64,000 nt of DNA from Cristatella mucedo (lineage: Eukaryota > Bryozoa > Phylactolaemata > Cristatellidae). Shown piece by piece: positions 10,396 through 64,000 of this stretch. The stretch covers positions 24,259,001 through 24,323,000 of the forward strand of contig WPIO01000001.1 of assembly GCA_009760855.2 (NCBI GenBank), given 5' to 3'. The notes under the pieces were generated by a model. The model worked only from the letters and a program-made list of their open reading frames with translations, did no database searches and was not told the DNA's origin. Numbering within the stretch: the first letter of the stretch is position 1; each line of letters begins with the position of its first letter. A program made the position numbers and the translations under genes.

Positions 10396-10527
10396 CTGCA
10401 AGGAGAAAGGCGATGTTGTCTGCACCTGTATACTCGTATGCTGCGAGCGCAAAACAATGCTGTGCCAGTGTGTACTCACGCGATTCGCACAATGCCAGGA
10501 GGAAGTTGTCTGAACAATAAGTAAGCG

Positions 10528-10543
10528 CCCCCCCCCCCCCCCC
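10528..10543. repeat. Poly-C run
   Basis: Sixteen consecutive C residues on the + strand, between the two candidate minus-strand exons. Its length may be uncertain in any assembly. Confidence 0.97.
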
Positions 10544-10589
10544 GTTTTGAGACCGTTGGTAGCATACTGGCCTTCTGCTTCCAAGTAAT

Positions 10590-11689
10590 TCCACCAGCGG
10601 TTGGCAGAGTGTCAGCGACAATGAAGAAGCAAGATCTGTGGGTACGGGTTCGTTTGCTGCCAAGTGTGCTAAAGAAATTCGAAAATGTTGAACTAGCTGC
10701 CGAACTAGTGAGCCACTATCCAGGCCTTGGCCGTTGTCATAGCCTTAGACAGGCAAAAAAAAGATGCGTTCAGCCCTCTCCCTTGAGATAAGCTTCAGCC
10801 GACCGGTAATGCCAGAAGCAAATGTCTTCGGTGCATTTGCGAATCCCAGCCGTAGCTGGCCAAGCATTTGAACTCTTTGACACGGGAGTGACCTCCTCCT
10901 GCTCAGTTAGCTTCTGTCTGCTCAGTCTCTTCTGGAACCTCGGCTTTTTTGGGGCTTGTTAAAAAAAGTATGTAGGTAAACGTATAATTAGCAAGGAATC
11001 TCGCTATCTTCCTGGCCATTCCACTTGCTGTCAAGCGCTTGTGTGTGTCTATCTCTGTCTATCTGTCGATTTAAGCTTCCGGTGGCCAGAGACGTTCTTA
11101 GTATCTCTTTCCCACAGGGGGCTTGCCAAAGCAGGCATAACCGGCCAAACCAGTCTTGGTTGGCTAAATACGCCTAGTAGTGGCTGCTTTTATGCCGCCC
11201 TGCCTTTACTTGGAATTTTGCAGCCCTTTACCGCATGATCTCTTCAGAACAGGTTGAAGTGAACTATTGGTCTGCCGGTTTTTTACTTCATAGTGTTTAT
11301 GGTGAATTGTTTGCTTGGCCAGGCAGAGTGATCCCATTCCCCAGAAATTGTTTGTTTCGCTGAAACGTACCTTGCCGCTTACATTGACAAAATTATACGT
11401 ATCCTTGCCCGGCTACATTGACAAAATTCGTGCCAGCTCCACAAACTGCATGCATAGAGTCACAACCTGTTGCGTCCTCCCTTAGGTAATTTTCCAAAGT
11501 TTCTTCACATGATGAGGGTAGAATAATTTAGATCAGTCATGAGAGTTGTTCACCTGTAGACTGCATACACATCACGTTACTGTCTAGGTTTTCATGCTTC
11601 ACTTGCTAGAGGGATTTTTCAAATCTAGTTCAAATCAGCCATCGTTTGACCCGTGCTTGAAAAGCCTGGATTGGATTCTGAGGCTCTAG
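10590..11689. other. Unassigned region
   Basis: I see no recognisable gene or repeat. Short open frames (such as 10609-10791 and 11041-11238) have no family features. Confidence 0.4.
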
Positions 11690-12031
11690 CTAATTACATT
11701 CGCGTCTTTCTTCTTCATTCTTTTCGGAGCTCGTGCCCGTGGACCTAGCTGCTGCTTTGCTGGCTCGCTCGTTTGTGGTGGTGGATGGCTGCTGCGACAT
11801 GGCGTAGAGCTTGCCGTCTCCTGCGGAATGCTGGCTGTCAGACGCGGACTCGGGGAACACAAACGTAGTAGCGAAAGAATTGTCACTACAAAGAAAGTGT
11901 GTAATAAAGGAGTGTATCAGAGAAGTCTTTAATTTTCTGCTGGATGCAATTTTGGGTGCTTTTTTCTCGATCTCATCTACAATTGCATAGTACAGGGACG
12001 AAGAATTGCTATTCTTATCAGCCAAGTATTC
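11690..12031 (-). CDS. Unidentified open frame containing duplication copy 2
   Basis: About 113 codons are open on the minus strand without an ATG at the upstream end, so it would be an exon or a remnant. It reads SLYYAIVDEIEKKAPKIASS, then a serine/threonine-rich middle, then the segment duplicated at 9990-10132 (here 11730-11872), ending in a glutamate/lysine-rich tail and a stop. An acceptor-like CTTTCTTTGTAG lies inside it on the minus strand, so only the downstream part may be exonic. No family is recognised. Confidence 0.25.
   Translation of the reverse strand, partial: EYLADKNSNSSSLYYAIVDEIEKKAPKIASSRKLKTSLIHSFITHFLCSDNSFATTFVFPESASDSQHSAGDGKLYAMSQQPSTTTNERASKAAARSTGTSSEKNEEERRECN
11730..11872. 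repeat. Dispersed duplication, copy 2
   Basis: Partner of 9990-10132; see that entry. The donor-like GGTAGGT of copy 1 is GCTAGGT here. Confidence 0.85.
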
Positions 12032-12111
12032 TTATATCCGATATTCTTATGTGTGGAGTCGACTGTTATGCAGCTCGTTAGCACCAAAACCAGAACGACG
12101 TCCGAAAAATG

Positions 12112-12516
12112 TCAGTCTGATTTCAGGTGGCACCTTCCACTTGAAACTGCTGTCCTCCATGTGACTAATGATGCAATGATGTATTGTAAATTTAGCAATA
12201 AAAATGATTCATTATAGTTACTTCGCCCGTGATTAGTTTCCATCTTGCCTTCTCGAGCTTTCATACAGTTCTCGTAGATGAGCTGAGGTGCCCAGCATTT
12301 GCCTCTCGTATCTAAGCAGGTACTTCCATCCATGCAGTACTTTTTGGCCGTTGTGTTCATAAATTGTATGCAGACGTAGTACAATGTGTTAGCTGGAGTC
12401 TTGCAGACTCTTGATGCCATCTTAGCAAAATGCATGTATGTGTGTGTACATAGGTTGCTGGAACTAAACCGACTTTGTGAGCTCAAGGGTCTGACTGTGC
12501 ACAGCTTTTTATACAA
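12112..12516 (-). CDS. Unidentified cysteine-rich open frame
   Basis: The minus strand is open for about 134 codons, with internal ATGs at the HFAKMASRV region. The central part has six cysteines spaced about C-11-C-11-C-5-C-6-C-9-C (VCKTP...YYVC...KKYC...STC...GKCW...ENC). This looks like a small disulfide-type domain, but no signal peptide or known fold is evident. It could be an exon, a remnant, or chance. The following 12517-13086 is unassigned. Confidence 0.25.
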   Translation of the reverse strand: MYKKLCTVRPLSSQSRFSSSNLCTHTYMHFAKMASRVCKTPANTLYYVCIQFMNTTAKKYCMDGSTCLDTRGKCWAPQLIYENCMKAREGKMETNHGRSNYNESFLLLNLQYIIASLVTWRTAVSSGRCHLKSD

Positions 12517-13086
12517 CTGGAAAGTATCAATAAGGAATGTATTAATAAGTGTGAAATGCTAATGCATCGAGCAACTGATCATTACCGTGCTTCAACTGCT
12601 TCATCTAGGTATCAACAAAAATGTATTAAAAGTATTATGTTTAACAAAAAAGGTACATACCTGTACATTAAATACAGGACCGATGTCTGTTTTATATGAC
12701 TTTGATTGGGTTTAATTACGGTATGATTGACTAGTATGATAACGTGTGAAAGAATGCATTGTTTACAGCAATATGAATTTTTAGTTAGAACTAGACTTTT
12801 GGCCATCTTCAGTCTTGTAGAGAATTAGTAAATTTACATTTATCACTGTCCTACTCACGAAAGCAAAGTTTGATGAATAATGTCCATTCTTCGTACCTTT
12901 CAACAATAAGCAGTTGGGAAGTAACACTTACTACCCAGGAACAAAGAAAAATTATAATTTGTTTGCAGTGTTACATAATGCATGTTCAGCGAATTTGCTT
13001 GTAGTCAGTTGCAGACATTCTTCATGTCAGCAGCCTGATGGCTGTGATCCAGTTTATGGTTACGTGTGTTGCCACTCACCTTGTAG

Positions 13087-62561
<49,475 letters not shown>

Positions 62562-63759
62562 GTAAGTTCGATTACTTGCAAAGCCTCGTAAAGGGCAAGA
62601 TTTGTCATTGCAGCCTTTGCTCTCGTTATGTCGACAGACCTGCTTACCCTTGTGAGTAGCCTGTGAAGTCAAGTGACTAAGCCTTATAACTAAGAAGCAA
62701 TCCTAATATGAAAAGGCTGCTGTGCATATGTATGTGTATTCGTGTGCATGTGCAAGTGTTCGTAGTTACGCATGCGCTTCACCAGTCTGCATTGCACGTG
62801 CGTAGATGCTTTTGTATTGCACGATTGAGCAGGTGTGTATTTTAGGCACACGTTTGTGCATTCTAGTATGCAGTGCTCCATGGTGCGCACAAGCTGACTT
62901 CTGTGTAGATAACTTCGGTGGCCAAGGAGTTTAGGTGTGCTGCTCTCATCGCCGGAGAAGTTCTGTAGCTTGCCCGAGCTGGTTCGGACGTTTCCATCTG
63001 TTCTTCGAGGGTGGTCTGTCTCTTGGTCTGAGCAAGAAATGCAGATCAGCGGATAAATTGACTTGCTACCATCCGTGAAGCAATAGAGTGCTCTGTGAGA
63101 ACCGTTAGCAGGGTCAGGGCACAGGCCCGTGCAAGAATTTGGGAATCTATAATACTGGTCGGTGCCGCCTGGCTGTACCGAGCCACAAAGAAACCGCTGC
63201 CTTGGGCAAGCAGTCCAGTAATGAAGTTACCAGCTCGGTGAGACACTCGAGCAAAAAAGACCCAGGTCCCGTGTTGAGTCTGTCTGCGTGAATGTGTCTG
63301 TCAGTGCCCATAATAGACCGCCTGCTGGCTGGGTGGATCGTGTGGCTGGCCGGCCTTTGACTGCTTGGATTGCAGCAGCAGCGCTTCTCTCCACTAGCAT
63401 TCTCTGTCTGCTCTCACCTTACACAGCTAGCTCTAAATAAACGACTGCTCTGCTGCGTTATAAGGCTTCTTGCACTGGCTAGCGGTGGGAATTAATTCCA
63501 ACGTACTGAGGGAATCGTGGTCGTCGATCGGGCTTATTTTTAATCTAACACTTGGGCAGTGCATATATGAGCCCAATGGTGGCAACCCGGGTTACCGAAT
63601 TTCCACAAGTAGAATCGCAATTGTTTATTTTGTGGATAGCTACTCTAAAAAATATATCGATTCGAAGTCGAAAACGTCGTTGACATGATTCAGGAGCAGC
63701 ACCGTCAGAATCATGTCGAAGCAATCTGAAGACCAATGTGCACAAGATCTCAATGAAAG
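62562..63759. other. Last intron of MTHFD1 in window, unassigned
   Basis: No repeat recognised and no match to the C-terminal exon of MTHFD1. Confidence 0.4.
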
Positions 63760-64000
63760 ATGCACACTATGGTTGGCTATAACGATGATGTAAAGATGTT
63801 AGCAATGATGTTCTTAACAACACCAGTGGAACTGGTGTGCAAGTTCTTGGAAACATTTCCCGGGAACTTCATTGCCATCCGCTGGTCTGAAAAGATTATG
63901 CAGGAGGTCCGGAATCGCGGCGCTAGTGCTCGCCTGGGTAGTATTGCTGATAGTGAGGACGAAGATCCTGACAATATTGGTGCACCGTTGGCGGCAGCAT
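63760..64000 (+). CDS. Unidentified open frame running off the window
   Basis: Opens at an ATG at 63760 (an in-frame TGA lies six bases upstream at 63754) and stays open to the edge for 80 codons. It reads VGYNDDVKMLAMMFLTTPVE, CKFLETFPGNFIAIRWSEKI and an acidic SIADSEDEDPDN. Composition is protein-like, with an aromatic/hydrophobic block followed by an acidic low-complexity stretch. It is on the MTHFD1 strand but does not match that protein. It may be a nested gene, an exon or a transposon ORF. Confidence 0.4.
   Translation, partial: MHTMVGYNDDVKMLAMMFLTTPVELVCKFLETFPGNFIAIRWSEKIMQEVRNRGASARLGSIADSEDEDPDNIGAPLAAA

Noticed and set aside
12914-13086. Start of MTHFD1 at an in-frame ATG at 12914
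   Set aside because: The residues upstream of 13087 do not resemble the family N-terminus and a good acceptor lies at 13085-13086, so the start exon is elsewhere.
62620-62660. Possible last MTHFD1 exon (ATGTCGACA followed by CTGCTTACCC)
   Set aside because: The first three codons recall MST, but PGLPTRPCFYD does not follow and the frame ends at once.

Overview
This is nuclear DNA of an animal. It has spliced genes with GT-AG introns, abundant decayed LINE and SINE retroelements, a hAT DNA transposon, satellite-like repeats and microsatellites. I cannot name the species. The retroelement style (L2/CR1-like LINEs ending in ATT repeats) and the introns of up to 18 kb suggest an invertebrate with a moderately large genome. 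There is no bacterial operon, CRISPR array or intact tRNA or rRNA gene.

The one confidently identified host gene is cytosolic-type C-1-tetrahydrofolate synthase (MTHFD1-like, + strand). Twenty coding exons lie between 13,087 and 62,561. All exon phases are compatible, and together they encode about 890 residues: the dehydrogenase/cyclohydrolase domain (exons 1-6 as numbered here), a short linker exon (7), and the 10-formyl-THF synthetase domain (8-20). The start-codon exon and the last exon (roughly 20 and 30 residues, judged from family length) were not found; the last is probably beyond the right edge. Notable points are a GC-AG intron after exon 12, a 201-bp tandem duplication that made a dead copy of the end of exon 3, an 18-kb intron loaded with transposons, and a LINE tail that abuts the acceptor of exon 20.

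Layout. 0.09-0.85 kb: two arrays of a 16-bp minisatellite flanking two inverted CCAAT boxes. 1-2.5 kb: SINE and LINE pieces. 2.5-5.45 kb: an old satellite-like array with a ~170-bp period, invaded by a SINE and a LINE. 5.8-7.5 kb: a GC-rich remnant of an R2/NeSL-type retrotransposon (reverse transcriptase plus restriction-like endonuclease), apparently split by a LINE. 8.4-13 kb: mostly unassigned sequence upstream of MTHFD1, with possible minus-strand exons and a duplicated open segment. 13-62.6 kb: MTHFD1, its introns filled with LINE-A (L2/CR1-like, with a 3' hairpin and ATT tail), LINE-B (a second family, one long minus copy at 19.3-22.0 kb), SINE-1 (tRNA-derived head, tail shared with LINE-A) and SINE-2. 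53.9-57.1 kb: a 3.2-kb hAT element with 14-bp inverted ends and a perfect 8-bp target duplication, its transposase broken by one frameshift. 63.76-64 kb: an unidentified open frame running off the window.

The mobile elements form a traceable network. SINE-1 copies carry the LINE-A 3' hairpin, which suggests they borrow its reverse transcriptase. LINE-A copies have inserted into one another in opposite orientations, leaving large inverted repeats inside MTHFD1 introns.
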